From: Clostridia bacterium
GTDB taxonomy: Bacteria > Bacillota > Clostridia > Oscillospirales > Acutalibacteraceae
DNA: 64,000 bases
NCBI GenBank assembly: GCA_017441385.1
Contig: JAFRXY010000107.1
Coordinates: forward strand, 17,382-81,381
Direction: 5' to 3'
Within the stretch, counting starts at the first letter, position 1, and each line of letters opens with the position of its first letter. A program made the position numbers and the translations under genes. Positions 41,638-49,449 of the stretch are shown piece after piece. The notes under the pieces were generated by a model, which was not told the origin of the DNA, ran no database searches, and saw only the letters and a list, made by a program, of their open reading frames with translations.

Positions 41638-42102
41638 TTATGAACCGGAAACACCCGAACTGTCCGGCTCATCGGAATCGTTCAGATCAGAATCCGACAC
41701 CCTTTCTTCACAGGCTTCTTCACAAACGCCTTTTGTTCCGTTTTCGGAATACCGGTCTTCTTCATAAGCCGCGCAATCAGCAGCTTCTGCGGAGGACTTT
41801 GCGTCGGTCAGGCCGCTGCTGAATACCGCCCCCAGCACCGCCCCTCCGGCGATAAAGATCACCAGCGCGGCAGCCGACAAACAGGCAATCCATTTCACAT
41901 TGATCTTCCTTGGGCCGGTACTTCCCGCCTGATGAGCCTGAATGTCTCCCGCAAAAAATTCCTCAAAGCTCTCAGCGGGTTCGCCTGACGCAATTCTACC
42001 CGCGATATCCGAAAAGGGCAGCGGCGGTAACTTCGCGGTAAGTTCTCTGACCGAATCACCTATTCGTTTTTCCGCATCATACCAATCATCTCTGTCCTGC
42101 AT
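41638..42102 (-). CDS. Single-pass membrane protein, putative anti-sigma partner
   Basis: 154 residues from the ATG behind GGGGGAG, 17 bases after the ECF sigma gene. A cytosolic part of about 70 residues (DDWYDAEKRIGDSVRELTAKL, PPLPFSDIAGRIASGEPA) is followed by one helix (WIACLSAAALVIFIAGGAVLG) and a very acidic Ser/Asp/Glu-rich external tail with several Cys (CAAYEEDRYSENG, CEEACEER). There is no zinc-finger motif. By position it is likely the regulator of the sigma factor; the sequence alone does not prove this. Confidence 0.55.
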   Translation of the reverse strand: MQDRDDWYDAEKRIGDSVRELTAKLPPLPFSDIAGRIASGEPAESFEEFFAGDIQAHQAGSTGPRKINVKWIACLSAAALVIFIAGGAVLGAVFSSGLTDAKSSAEAADCAAYEEDRYSENGTKGVCEEACEERVSDSDLNDSDEPDSSGVSGS

Positions 42103-42119
42103 GCTTCCGCTCCCCCTTT

Positions 42120-42656
42120 TTATTCGCTCATCAGCTTTTTCAGCTTTTTGACGGCTTCGGCGTGGCGCCATTTGACGGTGCCAAGCGGCTGCCCGAGTAT
42201 GTCGGCGATTTCCCTCAGTGTCAGCCCCGAAACCGCGTGAAGCGACACAACCTGTCTTTCCTCAGGTGTAATGGCGGCCATCGCCTGCGACAGCGCGGCG
42301 GAATTCACCGCGCTGTCTTCCACATTCCGGCTGTCGGGAATCTGCCCGTCCAGCTCCTGTGTTACGGTGCGGTTCTTCTCGAAGTGACCCATTGCCAGCC
42401 TGCCGGCGATGCGGTAGACCCACGCTCTTCCCTTTCCCTGCGCGGCAAACTTCGGCGCGTATCTGTACACCCTTACGAAGGTATCCTGCGCCAGATCTTC
42501 CGCGGTCTGCCTGTCGCCGCCCAGCACGGAGCAGAGATAGCCAAGTATTTCGCTATACATCGCTTTGTAAAGCTCTTCCAGAGCAATCATATCCCCTGCC
42601 GCTATTTTCAGAATCAATCGATCGGCCGCCTGTCCGTCAAGCATTCCCCCGGACAT
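42120..42656 (-). CDS. ECF-type RNA polymerase sigma factor
   Basis: 178 residues; ATG at 42656 is 8 bases after GGGAAG. Region 2: ALEELYKAMYSEILGYLCSVL, DRQTAEDLAQDTFVRVYRYA and GRAWVYRIAGRLAMGHFEKN. Region 4: MAAITPEERQVVSLHAVSGL and LREIADILGQPLGTVKWRHAEAVKKL, here in pieces (LREIADILGQPLGTVKWR). Typical group IV sigma factor. Operon with the membrane protein downstream. Unrelated in detail to the sigma factor at 6872. Confidence 0.9.
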   Translation of the reverse strand: MSGGMLDGQAADRLILKIAAGDMIALEELYKAMYSEILGYLCSVLGGDRQTAEDLAQDTFVRVYRYAPKFAAQGKGRAWVYRIAGRLAMGHFEKNRTVTQELDGQIPDSRNVEDSAVNSAALSQAMAAITPEERQVVSLHAVSGLTLREIADILGQPLGTVKWRHAEAVKKLKKLMSE

Positions 42657-42809
42657 TTTCATCACTTCCCGCCTGTATAGTTAACCTCCGAAAGAGGAAT
42701 ACGGTTGGTTTTCCGCTATAAAAATATTTTCGCATATCCTACATAAAAATGCAACATATTTTTTTGCGGATTTTTCAAAGTAATCGTAAAAATGCCAAGT
42801 AAAAAAATA

Positions 42810-42838
42810 TTGCCTTTGGTGAAGGATGATGGTATAAT
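42810..42838 (+). promoter_or_regulatory. SigA promoter of pyrB
   Basis: TTGCCT, 17-bp spacer, TATAAT; start near 42845. No PyrR-type attenuator is visible before the gene. Confidence 0.7.
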
Positions 42839-42879
42839 GGTTTTGTAATATGTCAGCATTATTGGGGGTTATGGAAACA

Positions 42880-43947
42880 ATGTCAGTAAGAAACCTGATT
42901 GACTTAAACCAGCTTACACCGGAAGAACTGGACGATATTACGGATATGGCATGCCGCATCAGCCGGCATCCTTCCCATTACAGCAGCGCCTGCCGGGACA
43001 AGCTCATGGCCACGCTGTTCTACGAGCCTTCCACCCGCACCCAGATGTCCTTTCAGTCCGCGATGCTGCGGGTCGGCGGCAAGATCATCGGCTTTGACAA
43101 CCCCGGCGCAACTTCCGTCGCCAAAGGAGAAAGTCTCAAGGATACCGTTACCGTGCTGAGCGGCTACACCGATATTCTCACGATCCGTCACCCCGTCGAA
43201 GGCGCCGCGATGGCCGCGTCGCTCTATTCCAGCGTGCCTGTGATCAACGCGGGCGACGGCGGACATCTTCACCCGACCCAGACACTCACCGATGTGGTTA
43301 CCCTCCGCAACGTCGCGGGCAGAACCGACCGTCTCGTGGTCGGCATGTGCGGCGATCTCGCCAACGGAAGAACGGTACATTCCCTCTGCAAATGCATGGC
43401 TCGCTTCGGCGGGAATTCCTTTGTCTTCATCTCCACAAAAGAGCTTGCCATGCCGCAGTACATCAAGGATTTTGTCACCGCCTACGGCTGCCAATATTCC
43501 GAAGTCCGCACCATTGAAGAAGCCATTCCCTATCTCGATGTACTGTATATGACCCGCATCCAGCGCGAACGCTTTGCCAAACCGGAAGAATACGAGGCGC
43601 AGAAAGGCGTGTATGTGCTTGACGGCAGAAAGATGGCGCTCGGCAAGCCCGATCTCTGTGTGCTTCACCCGCTCCCCCGCGTCGATGAAATTTCCTATGA
43701 AGTGGACGACGACCCGCGTGCTTACTACTTCAAGCAGACGCTCTACGGCATGTACGGCAGAATGGCGCTCATTATCCGTCTGACTTCCGAACACGGCAGC
43801 ATGCAGCCTGAAAAGCCGGTAACGGATCCGGAATTTGTGTGCCATAATCCGAAATGCATTACCCATATCGAGCATTATTTGCCACAGATCTCCATCGACA
43901 CCCCGAAGGGCAAGATCTGCGCCTACTGCGAACATCATGCGAAGTGA
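42880..43947 (+). CDS. pyrB: Aspartate carbamoyltransferase with C-terminal PyrI-type zinc module
   Basis: Condenses carbamoyl phosphate and aspartate in pyrimidine synthesis. From the ATG at 42880 (10 bases after GGGGGT) it has 355 residues. Catalytic motifs: FYEPSTRTQMSF, the GATSVAKGESLKDT loop, HLHPTQTLTDV, the aspartate-binding LHPLPRVDEIS, and FKQTLYGMYGRMAL. After the catalytic chain (about 305 residues) a tail has four cysteines as CxxxxC...CxxC (CHNPKCITHIEHYL, KICAYCEHH), matching the zinc domain of the separate E. coli regulatory chain PyrI but without its allosteric domain. Earlier ATGs at 42850 and 42871 are possible. The two other pyr operon genes are absent here. Confidence 0.88.
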   Translation: MSVRNLIDLNQLTPEELDDITDMACRISRHPSHYSSACRDKLMATLFYEPSTRTQMSFQSAMLRVGGKIIGFDNPGATSVAKGESLKDTVTVLSGYTDILTIRHPVEGAAMAASLYSSVPVINAGDGGHLHPTQTLTDVVTLRNVAGRTDRLVVGMCGDLANGRTVHSLCKCMARFGGNSFVFISTKELAMPQYIKDFVTAYGCQYSEVRTIEEAIPYLDVLYMTRIQRERFAKPEEYEAQKGVYVLDGRKMALGKPDLCVLHPLPRVDEISYEVDDDPRAYYFKQTLYGMYGRMALIIRLTSEHGSMQPEKPVTDPEFVCHNPKCITHIEHYLPQISIDTPKGKICAYCEHHAK

Positions 43948-43951
43948 GCGT

Positions 43952-44548
43952 ATGAATCCTGTCATCATGACGGTCTTCGGCGGTCCCCGCAGGGACGGTT
44001 TTTCCGCCGAAATGCTGAGAAGATTTACACGTGAATTCCAAGCGGAATTTGTCGGATATGACGCTTACGAACGGAATTACGCTCCCTGCACCGACTGCCG
44101 TTATTGCCGGGATGCCGAAGGCTGCTGCAATGACGACATGGACGGCTTTTTTGCGGATTTTGAAGCCTGCGACGGCATCATTCTCGCTTCTCCGGTCTAC
44201 AATATGTCCTTCCCCGCGCCGATGAAGGCCATTCTCGACCGGATGCAGCGGTATTACAGCGCACGCTTCTTCCTTGACAAGCGGCCGCCTGTCGCAAAGC
44301 GCAGACCCGTAACGCTGCTTCTTTCGGCCGGTTCGCCCGACGAGAAGGGCGATATCGCCGCGCGTCAGCTGGAACAGATCTTCACCGTGACCAACTGCGA
44401 ACTGACCGGCAGGGTTGTGCTCAGCGGCACCGACGGAGCGGATGACCTTCCCGCACTGATTGACACTGTCGCACCGGAAATAAGATCGGAAGCGGAAAAA
44501 TTCCGGAAAGCGGCAGACGATATCACGTTTTCATCACATAATTCTTAA
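43952..44548 (+). CDS. Flavodoxin-like / iron-sulfur flavoprotein-type reductase
   Basis: 198 residues. Flavodoxin fold of the NADPH-dependent FMN reductase family: VIMTVFGGPRRDGFSAEML (FMN phosphate loop), SPVYNMSFPAPMKAILDRM and a Cys cluster CTDCRYCRDAEGCC of the CxxCxxC...C kind seen in iron-sulfur flavoproteins. It may carry an FeS cluster next to FMN and pass electrons to an unknown acceptor. It starts 4 bases after pyrB, so it is co-transcribed; whether that is meaningful is unclear. Confidence 0.8.
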   Translation: MNPVIMTVFGGPRRDGFSAEMLRRFTREFQAEFVGYDAYERNYAPCTDCRYCRDAEGCCNDDMDGFFADFEACDGIILASPVYNMSFPAPMKAILDRMQRYYSARFFLDKRPPVAKRRPVTLLLSAGSPDEKGDIAARQLEQIFTVTNCELTGRVVLSGTDGADDLPALIDTVAPEIRSEAEKFRKAADDITFSSHNS

Positions 44549-44666
44549 CAAAATTTCACCATTCTAATAACTTTAACACATTAATTTGATGTATAATGAA
44601 AGTGTATAAGTGGCATATTGGCTGATTCAGCCTTTTCAGCCTCAAGACATATTCCTTATCAATTTC

Positions 44667-44695
44667 AAAAGATTATTGTGGAAAAAGATTATTGT
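44667..44695 (+). repeat. Direct repeat upstream of the response regulator
   Basis: AAAAGATTATTGT occurs twice (44667-44679 and 44683-44695), 16 bp apart, 24 bases before the response regulator ATG. A possible protein-binding site or a duplication in the leader. Confidence 0.6.
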
Positions 44696-44718
44696 ACATA
44701 CATATGAGGTGTTATTCT

Positions 44719-45414
44719 ATGAGTTTTTCCAATTCGACGAGCGTACCGATCAGGATTCTTGTTGCCGACGATGAAGACAGAATACGCAAGCTTGTCGGAG
44801 ATTTTTTAAGCCGTAAAGGATATCAGATTATCGAAGCAGCCGACGGCGGCGAAGCGTTGAATATTTGTAATCAGGAGCCTGTCCCCGACCTTGTCATTCT
44901 CGATGTCATGATGCCGGTGCTCGACGGGTGGACGGTTCTTTCCCAAATAAGAAACAGAAGCAACGTGCCGGTCATCCTTCTCACGGCAAAAAGCACCGAA
45001 AGCGACCAGCTGGGCGGTTTCCGTCTGGGCGCGGACGATTACATCACCAAGCCTTTCTCCCCCAGTCTGCTCGTGGCAAGGGTGGAAGCGCTTCTGCGTC
45101 GCGGCGGCAAGATCGCCGAAAGCCGGAGGGTCTGCGGCGACGTAAGCGTTGACGACATGGCGCATGTGGCCTATGTGGGGAATCAGGCTATCGACCTGAC
45201 TCCCAAGGAATACAACCTGCTGCTCTATTTTCTGGAGAACAAAGGCATTGCCCTTTCACGGGAAAAAATCCTCAACGGCGTGTGGAATTACGATTACTTC
45301 GGCGACCTGCGCACCGTTGACACCCACGTCAAGCAACTGCGTTCCAAGCTGGGCGAATCGGGCAACATGATCGTGACGGTACGCGGCGTTGGTTACAGAC
45401 TTGAGGTGAAGTAA
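44719..45414 (+). CDS. OmpR/PhoB-family response regulator
   Basis: 231 residues from the ATG 7 bases after GAGGTG. Receiver domain: RILVADDEDRIRKLV (acidic pair), LVILDVMMPVLDGW with the phosphoacceptor Asp, VILLTAKS and DYITKPFSP. C-terminal winged helix: VAYVGNQAIDLTPKEYNLLL, GVWNYDYFGDLRTVDTHVKQLRSKL (given here as LRTVDTHVKQLRSKLG) and IVTVRGVGYRLE. The stop codon is directly followed by the TTG of the cognate kinase. The genes it controls are unknown. Confidence 0.94.
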   Translation: MSFSNSTSVPIRILVADDEDRIRKLVGDFLSRKGYQIIEAADGGEALNICNQEPVPDLVILDVMMPVLDGWTVLSQIRNRSNVPVILLTAKSTESDQLGGFRLGADDYITKPFSPSLLVARVEALLRRGGKIAESRRVCGDVSVDDMAHVAYVGNQAIDLTPKEYNLLLYFLENKGIALSREKILNGVWNYDYFGDLRTVDTHVKQLRSKLGESGNMIVTVRGVGYRLEVK

Positions 45415-47013
45415 TTGCGCTTTCTCGTTTCCCTTCGGGACAAAGTGATAGAATACAACCGGCGCACCGGCATATTTCCTGTTCGGGTGCGCCTTTTTAT
45501 CATTAACTTCAGCGTGGTCTTGCTGTTTCTGGGCATTATCTTTCTCACCAACGCCCTGCTGCTGCCCACCTACTACAATTACACCAAGGAAAAAGAGCTG
45601 GTCACCACGCTCCATAAAATCGCGGCGCTGGATTTTTCCGACACCGATGAGTCCGGCAAGGCCTCCTACACACTCGGCACTCAGCTCAAATCCATGGAGG
45701 AAAACAACGGCATCTATGTCATTATCCTCAACGACAAACTGAATTTCTTTTACAACGCGATGGACAGCTGGGAAGGCATCAGCCCTATCGACCGCTACGA
45801 GGGTGCCAAGCAGATATTCAACGCCCTGTTTGAAATCTCCGGGGACGATATCCGGGGCGAGGGAACTCTTGCTTCCCCCGCCATTTGCGTTCGTCGCAAC
45901 CCCAAGACCGATACGACCTATCTGAGTCTCTTCGCGGTCATTCCCGCGCAGGTGAACGGCGAGGTCTGCTACCATTACGTTCTGCTCAATACGTCGCTCT
46001 CGGCGATGGAGGAGGCGGTAGACGCTTTCAACGATTTTGCCCTTGCGCTGGGAATCTTCGCTATGATCATCAGTTTATTGGTATCGCTGATGCTGTGTTC
46101 CGCTTTTGCCAAGCCGATTCTCCGGATGAACGACGTGACCAAGCGGATGGCGGAGATGGATTTCAGCGTCAAGCTGGAAGTGCATTCCAAAGATGAGCTG
46201 GGGCAGCTGGCGGAAAGCATAAATTTTCTCTCCTCCGAGCTGGAGACCAAGATCAATCAGCTCCGGGTCGCCAACATTCAGCTCAAAAAGGATATAGAGG
46301 AGAAAGAGCGCATCGACCTTATGCGGCAGGAACTGATTTCCAATGTTTCGCATGAATTCAAGACCCCTCTTGCCATTATCATGGGCTACAGCGAGGGCTT
46401 GCAGCTCAATATCAACAACGACGACGAAAAGGATTATTATTGCAGCGTCATTTCCGACGAGGCCGTCAAGCTGAACAACCTTGCCGCTCGTCTGCTTGAC
46501 CTCGCCGAACTGGAATCGGGAGCCAATCTGGAATTCAGTGAATTCAGCCTGTCCGAGCTGGCGGAGGAACGGCTGCATACCATGTCCTACATATTCTCGG
46601 AGCGAGGCATTACCACCACATTCCACGCGGAAGGGGACTGCACCGTCATTGCCGACAACGGCAGAATCGAGGAAGTCATCAACAACCTGCTCACCAACGC
46701 CCAGCACCACACCCCAGATGGCGGGGGAATTTCCGTCACCGTGCAGGACGAAGGGGAATCTGTCAGCTGCACGGTATTCAATTCCGGCAGCCGCATTCCT
46801 GATGAAAGCCTCGACCGGATATGGGAGAGCTTCTATAAGGTGGACAAGGCGAGAACCCGCAAATACGGCGGTTCCGGGCTGGGTCTGAAGATTGTCAGCT
46901 CAATTGTCAATCTGCACGGAGGAAGCTGTTCGGCGCAAAATACCGACGACGGAGTAGTGTTCCGCTTTGCTTTGCCCAAAAAGCAGATACAAAACAAAGA
47001 GAAAGAATGGTAA
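45415..47013 (+). CDS. Sensor histidine kinase
   Basis: 532 residues. TM1 about 20-45, extracytoplasmic sensor region about 46-200, TM2 about 205-228 (ALGIFAMIISLLVSLMLCSAF without hallmark signal-binding motif), then HAMP. HisKA: ISNVSHEFKTPLAIIMGYSE with the phosphoacceptor His. HATPase: VINNLLTNAQHHTPDGG, RIWESFYKVDKARTRKYGG and GSGLGLKIVSSIV. TTG start with GAGGTG inside the regulator's end, so the pair is tightly coupled. The signal cannot be told. Confidence 0.93.
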   Translation: MRFLVSLRDKVIEYNRRTGIFPVRVRLFIINFSVVLLFLGIIFLTNALLLPTYYNYTKEKELVTTLHKIAALDFSDTDESGKASYTLGTQLKSMEENNGIYVIILNDKLNFFYNAMDSWEGISPIDRYEGAKQIFNALFEISGDDIRGEGTLASPAICVRRNPKTDTTYLSLFAVIPAQVNGEVCYHYVLLNTSLSAMEEAVDAFNDFALALGIFAMIISLLVSLMLCSAFAKPILRMNDVTKRMAEMDFSVKLEVHSKDELGQLAESINFLSSELETKINQLRVANIQLKKDIEEKERIDLMRQELISNVSHEFKTPLAIIMGYSEGLQLNINNDDEKDYYCSVISDEAVKLNNLAARLLDLAELESGANLEFSEFSLSELAEERLHTMSYIFSERGITTTFHAEGDCTVIADNGRIEEVINNLLTNAQHHTPDGGGISVTVQDEGESVSCTVFNSGSRIPDESLDRIWESFYKVDKARTRKYGGSGLGLKIVSSIVNLHGGSCSAQNTDDGVVFRFALPKKQIQNKEKEW

Positions 47014-47077
47014 GTGAATCATTAATCGCTTTTCAATAAAATTATTGTGATTTTTGATATATTTTTTCATTTTGTTC

Positions 47078-47106
47078 TTGTTTTTGCTGTCTATATAGTG
47101 TATAAT
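47078..47106 (+). promoter_or_regulatory. SigA promoter of the PHP gene
   Basis: TTGTTT, 17-bp spacer, TATAAT directly abutting the terminator stem at 47107. Predicted start near 47113. Confidence 0.65.
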
Positions 47107-47150
47107 GATAAGCGTCGATGGTATTCTGCCATGCGGCGCTTATCTTTTTT
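47107..47150 (+). terminator. Terminator of the two-component operon, overlapping the next start site
   Basis: Stem GATAAGCG..CG.ATGG / CCAT.CG..CGCTTATC, then six T residues. Its left arm begins at the base after the PHP promoter -10, so a transcript started there lacks the first 6 stem bases. Confidence 0.8.
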
Positions 47151-47185
47151 CGATTATCTGATTATTTCATGTGGAAGTGGTTATT

Positions 47186-48025
47186 TTGCCGGCAGAAATG
47201 CATTGTCACACCAACCGTTCCGACGGCTCCGATTCTCCGGAATTTGTGATACGACTTGCCAAGCAGATGGGGCTATCGGCGCTTGCCATTACCGATCACG
47301 ACTCCTACGCCGGCGATTACGACGCCGAAGGACTGGGCAGAAGTCTCGGTATGCGGGTCATCAACGGGGTGGAATGTTCCACCTTTGATAACCAGCGCGG
47401 GCACAAGGTGCATATCCTGTGCTACAACATCAAGCATCCCGACGCGGTGAGGGAATTGCTTGACCGCATCACCAGAAACCGCGCCGAAGCGACGCTTGCC
47501 ATGCTGGAAAAGGCGTCAAGGCTCTATCCCATCACCGAGGAAATGGTAAGGGAGGGCGTCAGCGATTCCGGATATATGGGCAAGCAGCATATCGTTCTCG
47601 CGCTGATGAAGGCAGGCTACACCAATGAAATGTACGGTGAGCTTTACCGCAAGCTATTCAACCGGAGGACGGGGAGCTGCTTTGTCCCCGTCAGACAGGT
47701 GGATTCTCTGGAAGCCATGAGCTATCTGAGAGAGTCAGGCGGCGTGATCGTTATGGCGCACCCGTCGGTCTATAACAGCATCACCACTCTGGGCGATCTC
47801 ATTCGGGCCGGCATTCACGGCATTGAACTGTATCACCCGCGCAACACGCAGGAGCACATGGCGGTCATCCGTCAGGCTGCTGCTGACAACGGTCTTCTCC
47901 TGACCGGCGGTACCGACTTCCACGGCTATTTTTCGGAGGAAATTCAGCGTCATCCGCTGGGTTCCTTCACCGCCACCGACGAAATGCTGGCCAGATTCGA
48001 CGAACTCAGTTCGAAATTAAAATAA
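47186..48025 (+). CDS. PHP-domain phosphoesterase (RNase AM/YciV type)
   Basis: About 279 residues from TTG 47186 behind GGAAGTGG; GTG 47171 is the other candidate start. PHP motifs: EMHCHTNRSDGSDSP (HxH...D), LAITDHDSYAGD, the Glu in GVECSTFD, VHILCYNI, VIVMAHPS and a final GGTDFHG. This set of three-metal ligands is that of the 5'-3' RNA/nucleotide exonucleases related to YciV, or a 3',5'-nucleotide phosphatase. Starts a group with the unknown gene and ispF. Confidence 0.85.
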   Translation: MPAEMHCHTNRSDGSDSPEFVIRLAKQMGLSALAITDHDSYAGDYDAEGLGRSLGMRVINGVECSTFDNQRGHKVHILCYNIKHPDAVRELLDRITRNRAEATLAMLEKASRLYPITEEMVREGVSDSGYMGKQHIVLALMKAGYTNEMYGELYRKLFNRRTGSCFVPVRQVDSLEAMSYLRESGGVIVMAHPSVYNSITTLGDLIRAGIHGIELYHPRNTQEHMAVIRQAAADNGLLLTGGTDFHGYFSEEIQRHPLGSFTATDEMLARFDELSSKLK

Positions 48026-48040
48026 CGAGGAGGAAACACA

Positions 48041-48625
48041 ATGACAACCGAATACAATGACGACAGAGATGTAAAGATATTCAGCGGAGACAGCGACGCG
48101 AACCAGCCTCCGGAGGACAGCGAGTATGTCAAGCTGATCAATGAGAAAAAAGGCAGCCGGAATATTCGCCGCGCCATGCAGTTGGGCGCTTCGCTGGTCA
48201 TGGAAATCGACCGCAGCATGCCCGACCTGAATAACGGCATGTTCTCGCTTTCGGATGATTACGACCCCATGCTGCTCAACCGCAGTATGCTGATGGTTTT
48301 CTCCATCATCATCGGGATGGAGCAATATATCCCCGGCAAGGCGCTGGAAGGCACCGCCCTCAATGTCTTTTACGATACCCTCAAGAAGGAAGACCCCAAG
48401 CTCTATGACGACATGAGCGCCACCGGCTCCCTGACCTTCTACTACCTCGCCTACCGCCGTGACGGCGACCCCAAGCGCCGCGTCGCACAGGCCTTTGCCA
48501 TGCTCTGCGGCGATGAGGAAAGCGACGACCTGATTCAGGTTGGTGAAGCCATCTATCACAGATACCGCCATATGGTGCGGGATTATGTGGAAAACATCGG
48601 CTTTGAACCGGAGGATCAGCCATGA
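48041..48625 (+). CDS. Conserved-looking cytosolic protein of unknown function
   Basis: 194 residues, ATG behind GAGGAGG. It is soluble, acidic at the N-terminus and mostly helical by eye, without signal peptide or membrane segment. Notable stretches: [57 protein letters not shown] and [16 protein letters not shown]. No catalytic or DNA-binding motif is seen, and I do not recognise a family. It lies 15 bases after the PHP gene and overlaps ispF by 4 bases, so the three are co-translated. Codon use matches its neighbours. Confidence 0.75.
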   Translation: MTTEYNDDRDVKIFSGDSDANQPPEDSEYVKLINEKKGSRNIRRAMQLGASLVMEIDRSMPDLNNGMFSLSDDYDPMLLNRSMLMVFSIIIGMEQYIPGKALEGTALNVFYDTLKKEDPKLYDDMSATGSLTFYYLAYRRDGDPKRRVAQAFAMLCGDEESDDLIQVGEAIYHRYRHMVRDYVENIGFEPEDQP

Positions 48626-49101
48626 TGAAAACCCCGAGAATAGGACACGGATACGACGTTCACAGGCTTACGGAGGGCAGGAAGCTCATTCTGGGCGGTG
48701 TGGACATTCCCTATGAGAAGGGATTGCTGGGGCATTCCGACGCGGATGTGCTGGCTCACGCCATTTCTGACGCGCTGTTGGGGGCGGCCGCGCTGGGCGA
48801 CATCGGGCATCTCTTCCCCGACAATGACGATCGCTTTCTGGGCGCGGACAGCATGATTCTGCTTGCGGAAGTCTGCCGCGTTGTGAGAGAAGCGGGCTAT
48901 GAAATTGCCAACATCGACTCCACCGTGCTGGCGCAGGCGCCCAAGCTGGCTCCGCACATCGCCGCCATGCGTGGAAATATCGCCAAGGCGTGCGGGATAG
49001 ACGTTTCACAGGTCAGCGTCAAGGCGACTACCGAGGAGAAACTCGGCTTCACAGGCAGCGGAGAAGGAATGGCGGCCCACGCCGTCGCCCTTCTGATGTA
49101 A
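48622..49101 (+). CDS. ispF: 2-C-methyl-D-erythritol 2,4-cyclodiphosphate synthase
   Basis: Fifth step of the MEP isoprenoid pathway. 159 residues, the usual length. [11 protein letters not shown] (zinc Asp/His), [40 protein letters not shown] (zinc His), [11 protein letters not shown] and the tail [20 protein letters not shown] are all canonical. ATG 7 bases after GGAGG. ispD is not adjacent. Confidence 0.97.
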   Translation: MMKTPRIGHGYDVHRLTEGRKLILGGVDIPYEKGLLGHSDADVLAHAISDALLGAAALGDIGHLFPDNDDRFLGADSMILLAEVCRVVREAGYEIANIDSTVLAQAPKLAPHIAAMRGNIAKACGIDVSQVSVKATTEEKLGFTGSGEGMAAHAVALLM

Positions 49102-49127
49102 ATGCAAACATTCAACATGCAACACAC

Positions 49128-49179
49128 AGCCGGTCATGGCATATTATGTGAAAGAGCATAATAGCCGACCGGCTTTTTG
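49128..49179 (+). terminator. Terminator after ispF
   Basis: Two-part hairpin: outer arms AGCCGGTC / GACCGGCT, inner TATTATG / CATAATA, then TTTTT. Confidence 0.85.
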
Positions 49180-49212
49180 TTATTCTTACTAATACAAAGG
49201 ATGTGAACCGCA

Positions 49213-49428
49213 TTGAATTCATTAAATTCCTCCATCAGAATAGGCTCCTACACCCTTGCCATGCGCGCCTGCGAACTGCTCAGGCAGAACGGTATTTCCT
49301 GCACCCTGCGCAAGAGTTCCGATTCCGACGGCAAGTACGGCTGCCTCTATTCCGTTCTGGTTGACAGCGCCCGCCAATGGACAGCGGAAAAAATTCTCCG
49401 CAACGCCGGCATCATGATACTACCTTAA
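49213..49428 (+). CDS. DUF3343 putative Se/S carrier-like protein
   Basis: 71 residues from TTG behind AAAGGA. Matches the small DUF3343 pattern: RIGSYTLAMRACELLRQNGI, CTLRKSSDSDGKYGCLYSV and an ending AGIMILP-like. Members are proposed to carry sulfur or selenium and often sit beside a cysteine desulfurase, as here (22 bases upstream of it). The Cys in GISCTL and KYGCLYS are the only thiols besides C19-type; which one carries the cargo is unknown. Confidence 0.8.
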   Translation: MNSLNSSIRIGSYTLAMRACELLRQNGISCTLRKSSDSDGKYGCLYSVLVDSARQWTAEKILRNAGIMILP

Positions 49429-49449
49429 AAAGGAGCATGAATAAAAGAA

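Noticed and set aside
42904..43968. 354-codon minus-strand frame opposite pyrB
   Set aside because: Antisense of a canonical enzyme; no motif and no start signal.
44623..44643. GGCTGATTCAGCC hairpin as a riboswitch or small RNA before the response regulator
   Set aside because: Only a short stem, no conserved riboswitch core and no T-run; chance cannot be excluded.
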